This document shows, in pieces, positions 12,401-25,622 of a DNA stretch of 64,000 nucleotides. The position numbers and the translations under genes were made by a program. The notes under the pieces are model-generated. The model did no database searches. It was not told the origin of the DNA and saw nothing but the letters and a program-made list of their open reading frames with translations. Source of the stretch: Membranipora membranacea (lineage: Eukaryota; Bryozoa; Gymnolaemata; Cheilostomatida; Membraniporidae); the NCBI GenBank assembly GCA_914767715.1, contig OU612068.1:2046001-2110000 (forward strand), given 5' to 3'. Every line of letters begins with the position of its first letter. The first letter of the stretch is position 1.

Positions 12401-13883
12401 TCAATTCCTATTTTTTGTGATCACTCTGGAAAATTGACACTTAGACCAGTTGATTTTCGTTTCATGTTGGTGAAAGAATGCATAAACTTGTCAGACTCCA
12501 TACATAAATTGTAAATCTTTGTTCCAGTTCTTGACTGAGCAGAGGTATCAGCTTTTCCCTGAGGAGAGGCCAGCTCCGCCCACACCCGAGCCTGAGAGAC
12601 CTGAGGAGAATGTGGACTCACCTCACCCCCCTAGTATGACACCCATAAAAGAAGAGACAGATCAAGAACTCAGGCCAACAGGTAGGAGGTGCTAGATAAA
12701 TTATGAAGCTATGGGTACCATTGATAGGGTCACATTCGCAAATAATTGTCAAAAATACTTGGTTTACTGTCACAGAGAAGTACTACTGTATACGTGTTAA
12801 CTCCTGGCTTGAATTTGATTGTTTTATGGCACGTCAATGAGTTTCGCTTCAATTAGTTTGTGTGTATGTAACAAATGGTTTTCATTTAGCTAAACCCAAA
12901 ATATAAGTCAGGTAAGTCTTCAAAAAGCATCTGATCACATCAACTGTCTGTTTCTAAAGAACTCAGTTCTTGGCACAAATAATTTCAAATCACTTCAGCG
13001 CTGCTGCTGCATGCTTAGATGTTATCGAATGATCAGCATGTGGTATTAGAAAAGAAACTGGTAGGCATGATTGAAGCTCATCAACAATAGCCTGTCACGG
13101 GCATAACTCTTCATATTCCTAAATTTACAATATCTTCGATTTCACCAGTTCTTATAGAGCCATTCATCTTTTTATTGAATGTCATTGATTTTGGTGATGG
13201 TGTGACACAATCTGGTATCCGGTGTGGTAAAATTAAATTTGATTTTATCAACATGTTTGAAAATATCAGACTGCTTCAAAATTTGGTGGGGCTTTATCAT
13301 AAGTTTATCATTAGTATATGACTAAGCCCTGATTTTAAATAGTATCTAATCTAATTTTCTCATCACTGACGTGATATCCTACCATATTTCTCACCCCACC
13401 ACTGCTTGCTCCATTCAGCTCTTGCTCCTGTCTCTATATATATATATTTAACATACAGTGGGGCGTGAATGGGCACCATACACATTTTCATTATTTCGGT
13501 TTTATGATTTCATCATAATATAGAGTAGTGCAAAATAGACTGTTCTATCAATCCTCGCAAGGTGGAAACAAATTGGTAGCTGTCGTGATAATGATAACAT
13601 ATGTTGGCTGATGTTTACAAAAGAAGTTCGTCACGGATTGTTTAATTTTTCAGACGACAGCTCAGATGATGCAACAGCATATACAGATACAGACGCACCG
13701 AGAGCCACTTCAGCGGAACAAGCACTCGAGAAAATAGAGGAAGGTGCCGAGCCTAAGGATCAGGCCGAGGTCACCGCGGGGTCACCGGGGGCTGAGGAAA
13801 CAGCAGCTGCTGATCAAGCAGAGGTAGCACCAGCTGATGAAAACACTGAAGAAGCAGCTGTAGAACCAGCCGCCGAGGAATAA
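9492..13883 (+). CDS. MDH1B: Malate dehydrogenase 1B-like protein (MDH1B), 8 exons
   Basis: Orthologue of animal MDH1B, a divergent relative of cytosolic malate dehydrogenase whose activity is not established. Exons: 9492-9513, 10136-10248, 10497-10679, 10941-11663, 11808-11994, 12215-12345, 12528-12681 and 13654-13883, all in phase, 580 aa. The N-terminus (MAKIVIAGKADCPYFSK) has a glutaredoxin-like CPYF block typical of MDH1B. Residues about 30-106 include WRELVDRGGKGTLIGG, then the MDH-like fold spans about 120-450. The MDH active-site block WGNH is WGDN here, so the catalytic His is absent, as in other MDH1B proteins. The tail (about 455-580) is disordered: Pro/Glu-rich, then acidic Ala/Glu-rich. 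An extra small exon between 12681 and 13654 cannot be excluded. It is tail-to-tail with the decarboxylase gene. Confidence 0.93.
9988..10047. repeat. Hairpin with perfect 14-bp arms
   Basis: CTAGCCTTGTCATG at 9988-10001 is the exact reverse complement of CATGACAAGGCTAG at 10034-10047, with a 32-nt loop. It is in MDH1B intron 1. Similar arms occur at 5385-5430 and, more loosely, at 31119-31170 and 36484-36508, suggesting a dispersed short inverted-repeat family. Confidence 0.8.
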
Positions 13884-14776
13884 ACTGTCTGTACATAAAA
13901 TATCAATATGGCTGTCGAACCTGGGCGAAGGACATAACAAACAGTTGCTTCATTATCTATTCAATATTATAAGCTCAATATATACACTATTTCAGTGAGA
14001 TAACAGTTTCTTCACTTATTCCTCTCGGAAAGTAATCATTTATTCATTTTTTAAATTATTACAACAAAAAACTAGTGACCTCCAGTTCTATGTCAAACTT
14101 TGAGTCGGTGGGGAATGGGTGAATATATGAAACATCATGACTGAAATCTGGGCTGCTCTAAAGTAAGTGGAAAAAATGCTAAAGCAAAAACCTTCTCATA
14201 AGCATCTTTCTTCCCTGAGATTAACAAAAATTCTTATCGTTTTGGCATCAACTCTTTGGCTGCAGAAGGCTGAGAAATACTATGGCTTACATGAGTACGC
14301 AAAATGACTAGACAGTAGAAAGGAAGAGCTTAGATATAATCAGGGATCCCTGATATAATGTATATTACAGAAAGAGTTGTCTCCACAATGATTATAATTA
14401 TATAGACCACTAAGGTGAATTTATACACCAATCATAGAACATATCAGAGAACTACTGTCCGTGACTCACCACCAATAACGCACAAGAATCTAAAAATATG
14501 TTTTGAGGTTTATCCAGATTGGAGGATTGCTGACCATAGCCCAAATTCCACATACTCTGTGTAGTGTATGAGTCTAGGCTTGACTACTTACTCTGTCATC
14601 ATCATCATCATCCTCAAAAGAGCACATTGATTCGACAAAAACTTTAGTAACAACAGGTTGTCTAACAAAATATCATAAAAAAATAAGAGAAATTTGAGTT
14701 ATTATATACTTTCCAATGCTGTCATTATTGGATCCGACTTGGTCAAACACAGGACAAGTTTACCTCAATAACCCAG
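13884..14776. other. Tail-to-tail interval, MDH1B (+) and decarboxylase (-)
   Basis: Holds the 3' UTRs of two convergent genes. A minus-strand AATAAA (TTTATT on plus) at 14039-14044 could serve the decarboxylase, but it is about 730 bp from the stop. No coding exon was recognised. Confidence 0.4.
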
Positions 14777-17700
14777 TTATTTATCTGAGCTGACTGTGCT
14801 GGTATAAGAACCTTTAGCATCTTCTGCCTCACCTAGTCTGATTATCTCAGCCAGTAGAAAGTCGATATCATCTCGGGTAGCTGAGGGATTAGCGCAGACG
14901 TACCTGAAGAAGTTAGGCTTCACACCCAGCGGCTGATATCCAATCATTGTCGTCCCTGTCAAACATCAAAATTAGTATAGGAAATCGTGTCATAAAAGTA
15001 AATAAATTCATGATGCAGTTATCTGATCTTTAAATGTGAGAACACAACCCCCTCTTATTTGTCACATGGTCTATTGTCAGGTTGATCACTCAAGACATTG
15101 CTCAAGCACAGAGAACCTTTTTACTTGCTTGTATTTTTTCTAATTAAAGATATCCAGGTAAGGAGTCTTTATGATGAGCTGTAGCTCTTACCATAAAATC
15201 AATACATAAATAGATACAGACAATAGTATCAAAAACAGTCTGGTAAGAACTCTGACCTGCTTGCATCATAGCAGACTTTATTTTAGGTGCCACTCTGTGG
15301 ATGACCTTACTGTACCCAGCGGCTCCTTTGTCCATATTCTGTAGACTTGGGGGTATATACCAGAAGCATACATTGGTAGACTCCGGCTGTGCAAAATAGA
15401 AATGAAGAATGAGGAATGAGAATTTCAGTAGTTAAAAGTATTATTAATTAGACTCCTTGTTGTAAAGTAACATCTCTGACTCTGATTCAATGTCAGCATC
15501 AATCTTGTCAACTACAAAACGATAGTAATTTCAATTCCAATGTTGATATTTGACAGGACAACAATTGATGTCTTTTGACATTGACAGGCTATAGTTTTAG
15601 ACATAGCATGATTCCGTATGCACTCACTTCATCGAGAACAAGCTCAAAACAGGACGACTCTCTGAGCCTCTCTAGTAGATATCTGGATAGTAAGTGTACC
15701 TGATCTATCTGTTGCTCATAACCTTCATCTCCCTAAACACGCAAACGTATCTATGAGAGGAATTATTATCATACACTTGTAATTTTATTCTATTAAATGA
15801 ATGAATTCAACAAAGAATAAATTGTACAATATAACTAAGAATTTTGCGGAATGCAAATTTCAAGCCTCTAGGATTAGAGGAATCTTTTTTTTTTGACAGC
15901 ACAAACATTAATATTAGATTTATTAGATTTATAGATATGCTGCATCTGGACAGTCTACCACATGTAGATGAAGATAAAGGGCGTTTTAAGATGACTGTGG
16001 TTGCTTGAGATTTTTCTACCCTTGGAATAATGAGAAGACAATTTGGTGATTCACTGATTTTTATCATCACTTACATCATATTATATCTTTATTGCAAATT
16101 TGAAATTGATCTAGTGTCTGACTCAAGGGTGGCAAATATAAACAACTTTGTTGCACTCCTAATGAGTTGTTTATTATTGTTTCAATTTTCAAGGTGAAAA
16201 CTGATATGAAATACCTTAGCCCTCCATGTCAGCCATAGCTTGAAGATATCGTTACGTCTTCCACACTGTATGGTTTTATCACCGGTGTCATATTCCAGAT
16301 CATACTGCTTATCCTGCTGGAACAGGTACTCGGCATTCATTGAGTTACATTCCTTCAGTAAACCCTGAAATAACAAAATACTAAGTTAATAAGCTGCAAT
16401 CAGGAAGTGTCAAATAAGAGAAAAGTACAACATCAGTGTCACCACAAAGCTCACTCTATCAAACACACGAGGAGCAGGACAACTCCCAGCTTGTTTGGTA
16501 TTTTCTGAGATACTGCTGTTATTTTGTATATGAACATACCACATGTCTAGTAAGCAAAGCAGAGCATTGCAATGTCTGAGCCATGAGCTTATGAGGATTC
16601 CATGTCATCGAGTCAGCTCTATGAATACCAGCCAGTTTATACTTGTACTTGCTTGAGAGTATATATCCACCTCCCCACGCTCCCTAAAAAGAAGATTTTC
16701 TCTGAATAACACAGTAGTCTGTCAAACAAGATAAATATGACAGTTTGTAAGCAACAGGCCAATATCGGGTGAGCGCATCAGGAAAGACAAACTATGAGGC
16801 AATAGAAAGCTCATCGCTCTAGGGTCTTGTTTTATAACGGGAAGTGCTCACTTGGCTCATACAAAGGATCCAATAAGAACAAGTCAAGATGGGAACGTGT
16901 AAATGGGCAAGAGTCAGGTAAACAGAATGGCACCAAGGGGTCAGGGGTAGATCGAGAAGAGGGATAACTTAGTCCTCAAGAAGTGAACCAAGAAGGGAGG
17001 TTAATTAGGAAACTCAACAACACGTAATAGCTGAGTATATCACTTACATCAACATGAAGCCATATGCTGTACTTCTCACAGATATCGGCCATCTCGTTGA
17101 TTGGGTCGAAGGCTCCGTACACTGTAGTAGAGGCGGTAGCATTGACCATAAGAGGCACCTTACCTTCAGCCTTCACCTGTATAATGTGCTTCTCCAGGCA
17201 GGCCATGTCCATTTTACCCCTGAAATATTCATGGTTTCAAGTTTATTTTTGCAATTTATTCATAACCAACATTTTGTATTATGTGCATTATCTCTATTAA
17301 TATAACAATTAACTTGCAATGTGTAGACTAGTTGAGTCCTTCAGTGAGGTGCACCGTACCAAAGTACATCATTTAGCAATATACGTCATCTTGTTGGCGA
17401 GCAGTATTAAACAAGTAACGCGTGGCTCACCTAGAATCAGTCTCCACCAGTATGACATTTCTCTGACCGATTCCTGAGACACATGCTGCCTGCTCTAGTG
17501 AGTAGTGAGACTATAAATATAACAGTGAGATGTGTATGATGACATCACTAAAGGGAAAACCTTGAGTATTGGATAAATTATTGATGCAAGCGAAGAGTAC
17601 ATCTTTCATAAGAAGTTCATTCCATTATGATTTTGACATGTTTAGTGCAGAAAACATCCACGAATATTACATGAGATGAGGTAAGCTTATCACCATTTTC

Positions 17701-20700
17701 CTATCCTATAATGTTAATCCAGAATAAGCCATCAGCTTTTCATAAATGCTTTGAATGACCTATGAGTTGTTGACGACGATCCTGAGTTCAGGCCGCTAGT
17801 GTTGTGTGAACCGACCACTAATGCACATTATTGAGGTAGGGGTTGTTTGTATGACATTTGAGCAAAGTATGCTGGTGAACACTTGCCAAGTCACACAAGT
17901 CTGGTCTGGCGTGCGTCGGTCACCTATGTCAGTCTCAGTTCAACAAAATGTCAAAATATGATACTTTACACAACTCCAGACTTTTTTATCACAAGTAAGG
18001 GTGGGTGGATAATGTAATTAAAACGCACTGTACATCTCAAACCATTGAATAACCAAACACTAAGGACAAATTATAACTCAAATTAGTTCAAGTACTCACA
18101 TGTTCGGAGGTAAATATGACAAACTTGTGCAGATGAACCCCCTCAGTTTTCACCCTCGGATCAAACTTGTATCTTGCCAGCAGCACAGAGTAAAGGTTGG
18201 AAATTGTCCCGCCTGGTGCCAGAATTCCGTCTCCAGAATCCCAGCCAATCTTACTGATCATGTGATCAATCACAATATTCTCCATCAGTGTGAATGTAGG
18301 TGCGATCTCATAGGTAAACCTGAGTAAATATACACATATATTTGCATCAACAGCCTTGGTGGCTTTACTTTTAAGCAGGATGTGGTTGCGGAACAAGAAA
18401 ACTTTCAAGCTGTCCTTTTCTACAAAAATCCAATTGTGAGTATATAATTTCCTATGCATTTGATCAATAAACTAAGTCACTTATACTTACATATTGGTGT
18501 TAACAGCAGCAGTGAGCCATTCTCCAGCCACACTGATCAGATCTAAACCGCTGGACAGCTGATTAAAAAATCTTGGATGTCCTGAAAAACCATTACGTTA
18601 CGTTACGTTGGTTATTCTATACTGAGAAGGAATGGTTTAATGTGTGGGTAATTAGCCTGGGCAAGATGTCTGGATATGGGGTCAATTTCTACTAACTAAA
18701 AATAAATTCAATTATATTACGTTAGAACCATTTTGCATTGTCTGGAAAAGACTATTGTAAGAAAACTCTAGTGATAACCATATATTTAGTTTATCATACC
18801 AGTTCGCACACCATACTTCATAGTCTCCTTACAGTCGCTGAGTACTTGCTCTAGAGTAACTCCCTCATTTGGAATATCCAGGCAGTGTGACATCATTTCC
18901 TGAAGATGATGTGGATGATGGAAATCCAAAACCTAAAAAAGTTAAATGAAAATGTGAACTTAGTAAGTTTTGCCACAGCCGAGTTTTCAGTCGAAAGCTT
19001 TCAAAATATAACAGTTAGTTATATACGAAAAAGCTAATTTCCTGAAAAATCCCAATTATTTTATTAATATGTTAAATCAGAAAAATTCTTCGTAGCTGGA
19101 AGGCGCATCAGATATCACTAAGAAAATACTCAATGTTGCCGTGGTTGTGATTGTCATCAATACACAATAGACATACCTTAGTGGATCGATCTTGCTGCTT
19201 ATTCATATACTCAATAAGCATGTGAGCCAACTTCATGAAGAATTCCTCAGTCTTCTGTTTCCCACCAAGGGCAGGAATCAAATCTGTGATAAATAGAAAT
19301 AGGTTAATATTTAGTGTATTTAGCATATTAAAGACTGAAACTATTTTTATAATTATCCAATGATATCCCTCTTCAATTTTTAAGATTTAAGAAAATAAGG
19401 AGGAGCCATGTTGACACAGCTATGTTTTCCAGAAGATACTTCGAAACAATTCCCTGTAAGGTCAAAGCTTCAAAAAAAGAAATGGACAATATCTGGCTCA
19501 TATTTCCAAGGCTGGCAATAAATCTGATAACATAAAATAAGATGCATCGCTGTCTCTTTGTTTTTTAGTCTAATATGGCCTAGTTGTGTCACAACATTAG
19601 CTCTCCCAGCATGCAAACATACCCTGCTGACTCTAATAATGACACTTTCCTGAACTTCAGACAACACCGCAAAAATACTACCAATAAAAGTACAGATGCA
19701 GAGGCAATTATCAGATCCTGGCAAAAATGTTTTCCATGGAAATGTCACAAACAGCAGAGCAAAACAAAGTGGCCGTACATAAAAAAACATCTACATTTCG
19801 AAATAAATGTCAAATCAATTTGCTTTGTGATTTCCATGCACCAAACCAGGTCCACTTTATTATTTTTGACAGTAGATGTAGAGCAATTCACAGTGTATAT
19901 GCCCTACCCTGAGAATACTATGGTGTGAACTTAGCACCTCAAAATGACCATATTTGCCTGGCCATTTAAATCATTCCATATGAAAGAGAGTAGAGTCAGA
20001 TTCCATGAAAAGTTGTCAAAATATGAAGCATATTACTACATTGAAATGAAATAAAAATATAAATTATGGCAGCTTCGTAAATTGAAAACATGCAATTGCA
20101 AAGAAAAAAAAGTATGCTAACCTTTACTAAACTGATCTTCAAAAGCTTCCCAGCTATCTAGGTGGGCTAAGTTTAGACTACTAGCAGCTGTTAACAGCAC
20201 ATCACTACCCTTGATGGTACACTTATCGTGTAGATAAGTCCCCTCACTCATTCCTCTCCTCAAACGACGCCCGTTACCATTCACAATCTTCCTCTTACTT
20301 TCCATCTCAGTTGTGGAGTTCAACCGCTCGAACTCTACAGAAAATAAGAACCATTATCCTGCAGATACGAAAATAGGTATGTGGCAATGTCACATCAAGA
20401 ATCGTGATAATTAAAAAGAGGCAAAGCTTTGTAGATGAAGTTGCCAGACGAACAAAGCAGTCTCAATTCTCACTTTATTGCTAACAATATCCTAGAAAAA
20501 CGATTTTACATTTTTATGCAAATTCAACAACTCCCTCATGATTTCACATAATACGAAAATGTGTTTCTCAAAAAAAAATACAGCAAAGAACATGTAGGTT
20601 GTGATGAATTTACAGCACTCACCCCGATTATCCATGAGTTATCCTTGTTTTATGTCACAAGCGAGTGTCACCACCAAGCTGACACCAAACTCATTAATAC

Positions 20701-21051
20701 AATAATGCCTTCTAATGGAAAGTATTATTTATATATGAGACATTCATAAACACTAAATAAGGCAGCCTTTATATCATTAGCTCATAATTGATAACGTTTA
20801 ATCAATGTCAGCAGCCCTGCTTCTCACAAATAAACGCTTCTGGACAGATCGCTCACACTATTGATGATTGATATAATGTATAACATTTAGCTTGATAGAA
20901 AAGCTTAAAACGGAACTCTTATTTCCATAATTCAGCACAATTTTAGAGTAACCCGATAGTTTGTCGATATTATTTCCATTTTTATATGCGACATCAGCAG
21001 CTTACGGAGTCTGTCAGCAGAATGACTGGCTTGTATCAGCTCATCTCTCAT
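14777..21051 (-). CDS. Glutamate decarboxylase-like PLP enzyme, 13 exons
   Basis: Group II pyridoxal-phosphate decarboxylase of the GAD/CSAD/GADL1 family, which makes GABA from glutamate or hypotaurine from cysteine sulfinate. Exons (minus): 21051-21006, 20334-20122, 19283-19177, 18932-18800, 18581-18491, 18319-18100, 17510-17431, 17219-17048, 16683-16540, 16364-16215, 15732-15628, 15386-15257 and 14955-14777; in phase, 589 aa, GAD-sized (CSAD is about 490). NPHK supplies the PLP lysine (about K386), HVD the PLP-nitrogen aspartate (about D354), and the loop [12 protein letters not shown] keeps the GAD catalytic-loop tyrosine (about Y423). GAD-like blocks are [25 protein letters not shown] and [11 protein letters not shown]. 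Some stretches ([18 protein letters not shown]) resemble CSAD, so substrate is uncertain. The first 46-nt exon rests only on a good ATG, a donor and matching phase. Confidence 0.93.
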
Positions 21052-22117
21052 TGTGACGAAACAAGAATGTGGTTATAATTATACAAGCGATAAACGGTCC
21101 CTTGGTAGAGAGAAAAGGGTTAAAATCTAAATCGCACCTTTCACGTGGCCAAACAGCCTTACTGCCTACGTCTACGGTCATTGCCGTGTTGTACAATTTT
21201 CTGAGAATGGTGTTCTGGGTATAAACAAGCAGTGATGAAAGCTTTTGATGGCCTTGTTTGGTCAAATTGTGCAAGGCCAGACAAAGAGGAATATACAATC
21301 ATTGGATGTAAGACATTTTCTTGCGAGATAGTATTTTATTTCATCCGCAATCGGCATTGTATCACTTCAATGCATTGCACCTTCAGATGGGGTTGAGCTA
21401 GATTTCCCATGAGACAAAATCACAAATAATGTATGAGTACAACTATAAACATGAAGTCAAACAATCTTTTGGTAGGAGACTGGACCAACAGCCTCATAAC
21501 AGTCTCGCCACTAATTAATGATTTTCTGATGACAGATTGACTATTACACAGACAGAATCATAACTCATGTTAGAATCACCAGGAAGTACTCTATGTAATC
21601 TGATATGATTCGGGGAGCTGCAAATGTGACGCCAACGCATATCCTCTAAAGCTCTCAACGAAAAATTTATACCAACCAAATTGTTCATGAAAGCTGTTTG
21701 TCTAAAGGCACTTTAACATCTGGTGCGTAGGGTGGGGAAAGTATTTAATATCTCATTACAGCGATCAATACGTCATGGGAAGGCATTATGAGAAATAGAC
21801 AGATTCCCACAGTACAAGTCATTAGTATAAAGTGTATTTATATTTAAAAGGTGTTAGATTTGGAATGTGCATCATATCTGCTGGTATCTCTACATAAACC
21901 TTCTCCGCCTCGACACCTATGACTATTGTCGCAGGTCCAATTACATATTCCCAATTATAGAAAATCAACATTGACAGAGTAAAATGTGTAAGGTTCTAAG
22001 GAAGATAAACTGCGGACATTGCAGACGATCTAGCAATCATCGCCTTCAAGAATAGAGTGTGATAACCTAATTGTATAATCAGTACTGTTACAAAAGAGAC
22101 GACGAAATATTTTTGCA
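21052..22117. other. Intergenic interval upstream of the decarboxylase gene
   Basis: Lies between the start of the decarboxylase gene (-) and the stop of RABIF (-), so it should hold the decarboxylase promoter and the RABIF 3' UTR. Short open frames here show no family resemblance. Confidence 0.4.
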
Positions 22118-22756
22118 CTATTTGTAATTAACTCTTTCATGTGCAATATAGAGATTGTTTCTATCAGCATCTAAACACCAGCCAATGGGTCCTTGTTCAC
22201 AGTCAGCGCATATTAAATATTTGATGCCATTGACAGCATTAGAGAAGCCCACATTCTCAAAAGTGAACATATCTTTTACCAACCAGAAGTCAGATATAGA
22301 ATCTGTCTGTGCGTCTGGTGTACCTGCTGACTTTGCTTTCACACTGGTATGTGGCAGGTCAGTCTAAAACAAGGAGAGAAGACGATGCTTGGCACACATT
22401 CTTTTGATAATCAAACCAGCTATCATGTCATAATGTTAGGGACTGGCAAGCACATTGTGGCACCAAGACCCACAAACAACATAATTCAAAAGGTCACATG
22501 AAAGAACCTATGAGAAGTTGACCTACTTATGCAGTGTAAAACTGCAAATAAGCCATGGAAAAGTGTAATTAATCATCTTTAGATGGAGAAAGTTTGTTAC
22601 CTGCTTGCTGACTAGCTGAGCTTTTTTAGGTAGAAGTATAGTACTCGGGCACATCTTACAGCATATCGTCTTCGCATTAGTAGCACTCTCTTCTCCACGC
22701 ACTATCAGGTCTTCAGGCACAGAACACTCTGCCATATCTTCAACATAAAGTAACAT
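22118..22756 (-). CDS. RABIF: Guanine nucleotide exchange factor MSS4 (RABIF), 2 exons
   Basis: Small zinc protein that binds nucleotide-free Rab GTPases and acts as a Rab chaperone or weak exchange factor in secretory traffic. Exons (minus): 22756-22601 and 22363-22118, phase 0. Two in-frame ATGs exist. The second (22735, MAECSVPEDL) gives 126 aa, close to the vertebrate 123; the first adds seven residues. The zinc site is two CXXC pairs, CKMC in exon 1 and CADC in exon 2. The block FWLVKDMFTFENVGF followed by IKYLICADCEQGPIGW is a near match to mammalian MSS4. It is complete and undamaged. The next annotated genes, PRDX and the 23915 exon set, run on the other strand. Confidence 0.95.
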
Positions 22757-23914
22757 GTAGTAACATGTAAAGGATGCTGATATATCAAATTTTAGAAAGG
22801 AGTCGTCCCTCTCAAATTATCACTTTTGAATATGAGGTGGTGCACTTGTTTGTGGAGAGCTGCCTTTTATCTCATCCAAATTCGGACGACAATGATCATC
22901 TAAAAGGCCACGCCGCCACCAGCAGGGATTAATGCATCTCCTCTCAACAACAGGCTGTTGTAAAACTGTTTTCAGCAAGCAAAACTAAAAAAAAAAATGG
23001 TGTACTGTTTTTCTTTTTTGGGAAACTATGAATGGGTTTCTTGATGGATTGGACCTGCAGCGTGATAGCCATGTCAAGTATTGCTATTCTTAATAATAGC
23101 ACAAACCCTATGATTGGCCATAACCTTGTAAAGCTATATTTTATACTTATTTATATTATAATCCAATTTTTATTATAGTTGAGATTATGACCATTGCTTC
23201 TTGTGCACCTGCTGACTGCAGATTCATGATAGGTTCACTCTTTCAGGATGAGTGATAATAAATAATCTCAGGTGTTGGTCAGCTAAGGGTAAGAATTGTG
23301 AGTAGCATGATAATTGAATAAGCAAGTCAACATAAACAGATGCGGGCATCTTCACCGATGAATTCCGAATACAACAATGAAGCAGACCACTATTAGTCCT
23401 CAATTCTTTACTGCCAATCAATCTGAGGTTAAAAGGGAGTTTCCCGAATCAGGAGCACAGAACGACCCGATCAACATTGAGATTTACTGCTTGCCTGGCT
23501 TCAGTGTCACTCTTACCAGATGGCTAACAGGCAAGCTCCTTGCAATTTAGCAAAGCCTTTAGTCCAGATGACTCGTTCTGTACTGGTGTTCACACCTGGC
23601 AAGGGTGTCCTCTGCTCCTGCCTTGCCACTTTTTGGTCAAGTCACACATCTTAGTCATTGTCTAGCCCCAATCAAAACAGTCAAATCATCAGTGTTACAT
23701 TAAAAAAACTTTGTAAACTCTTACACTTGAACTGTCGTGCAGAGATTGATCACCGCACATAACAGATAGAAATTTTTTGCTGTTTACTTCCCAATTATTC
23801 AATGTAGCAAGACTTTCATAATGCAGAAATTTACACAGACTCACGCAGATAGGAGTTTTATCTCAAAAATTGAGTGTTGACAAATTTCATTCCGGCTGGC
23901 TAATTCCCGCGCAG
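22757..23914. other. Intergenic interval upstream of RABIF
   Basis: Expected to hold the RABIF promoter and possibly the unseen 5' exons of the plus-strand exon set that begins at 23915. No exon was identified with confidence. Confidence 0.35.
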
Positions 23915-25300
23915 TTGGTAAACCATTAAACCAGTTGATTGATGACTGGAACTACCTATCGACAAACAGGTTTGCAATATTGCCAGGACCAATATATCCT
24001 CAAGGTATGAATAGTGAAGTAGTACCTCCTCCTCTTGTGTGGTATAAAATATATGGAGATAAATTAGAAACACTGAAGGGGCAATGATAGGGATCGCCTG
24101 ATCAATGAAGAGTGAGTTTATTCATTGGCCTGATGTTCCTGCAGCGTCACAAAATCCAGTCCCACCTAAAACATTTTTTAGTAAATCCTTGCGAGACTCA
24201 CCAATCCAAGTGGTTGAGAGTTGAATTTGACTAAATAAGAACTTGTTGGGTACTAGCATTACAAAATAAAGTACAGCTGTGAAATACCCTTTACCAGTGG
24301 TTCCTACATATCGTAGCAGCGGGTGGATTGTGTATACCCACAAATGAGTGTAGCAAAAGTAGAGAGCTGAGCCTAGCATACACGCGCCCCAGCATGCAAT
24401 CACATGAATCCAACATGCATTCAGACAAGCACACTTTGCCTGCCATTGTACTCCTTTGTTCACCAAACAAAAGGCCTTTTGTTACACAACTCTCATAGGT
24501 GCATTGGGGCATGTCTCCCTGACATCGGCCCCCAGGGCCTATCCAACATACTACAGCATAGGTGTACTTTATTTTGTAATGAGGAAGGGAAGGGAATCTG
24601 ACTCCATCCATAACTAGTTGGCTAGTTAGTAGAGCCTGGGTGTAAATGAGTCAAAAGTATATTCATATTATTACGTAGTATTGAGCCTATCTTTATGTTT
24701 TACCTGACTTGGTGAGTGTCTGTATATGACCAGATCAGGACAATAAAATGGCCAAGAAGAAAATGGCAACTTGATGATAAGAAAGAAAATTGGATTTTCA
24801 ATAAAGGAAATGGAAAGAAATGGAAAAGCTTGACCCGTTGTGCAGATATAAACCAATTAGATCTTCTCATTCTTTATTGGCAGAATTACCTGTAATAATG
24901 TAGGCAGGGGAATACAACGACCCCCATCAAGCATTGGATTAGCATAAGAACCATTTTTCTTTCTTTCTGCCCCATGCTCTTTCAGGTTTGGAAAGGTGCA
25001 GCCAGCCAGCCCCTTTAAACACTGGCAACCATTTGAAGCTATCAGCTCACTGGTAAGTAGTGAGATGTCAGATATTACAGTTGAGTCATTGTTTTTATAT
25101 AAAAGAAACACAATGATATATGAGGAATACCAAGACATTATTGCTGATGTAAAACTGGATGATGATGATGTGATGATGATTATATATATATATATATATA
25201 TATATGTTATTGTGACTGTTGTTGTGTAACAGCTGATTGGATGTATGTATGTGTATGATGTAATGTTCTGATCCTTCTGCAGCTTGTGCACATACTATAG
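23915..25300 (+). CDS. Unrecognised multi-exon gene, 3' part
   Basis: Six plus-strand segments bounded by AG and GT join without a stop: 23915-24004, 24145-24212, 24298-24329, 24679-24711, 24986-25052 and 25283-25300 (stop). Junction phases are 1, 0, 2, 2 and 0, and each agrees with the next exon. The peptide contains LIDDWNYLSTNRFAILPGP, then PPKTFFSKSLRDSPIQ, a hydrophobic likely membrane segment around WFLHIVAAGG and FIEPIFMFYL, then PFKHWQPFEAISSLLVHIL. The acceptor before 24986 has a strong pyrimidine tract and the donor at 25053 is GTAAGT. The donors after 24212 and 24329 are weak. No start exon was found, and the family is not recognised. It would lie just upstream of PRDX on the same strand. 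Minus-strand open frames over the same interval are the competing reading. Confidence 0.4.
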
Positions 25301-25622
25301 AAGGCCTGTGGCTCAGGGAGTAGTAAGAAGTAGACAAACCATTCATACAATGATGATCGATTATGAATGAATGCGAATCTTTAGAATAATAAATGAAGAA
25401 TTGGATGGAATGGTGGTTGCATTCTTGCACAAATAAATCTGACTCCTTGTCCAGTCAATCCTATCACTTAGTGTCACAGACAGTTACTGCTTTTCTTATG
25501 TATCTGTATTTTTACAAAGTAGCTTGACTGTATATCGCTCAAAGTATCCCTTGTATCCAATTGTACACTATTCATTGCAGACTCACAGCTTATCCGAAAT
25601 AAAGATCAAGATCAGCTACAAA

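Noticed and set aside
24122-24611. Cys-rich minus-strand frames of 106-114 codons
   Set aside because: No homology, and the plus strand over the same bases gives a phase-consistent exon series. Kept only as a competing reading.
24857-25291. Minus-strand frame ending in a PMLDGGRCIPLPTLLQ-like stretch with a GTAATT donor
   Set aside because: It looks coding at first, but it overlaps the better-supported plus-strand exon 24986-25052 and runs into a TA microsatellite.
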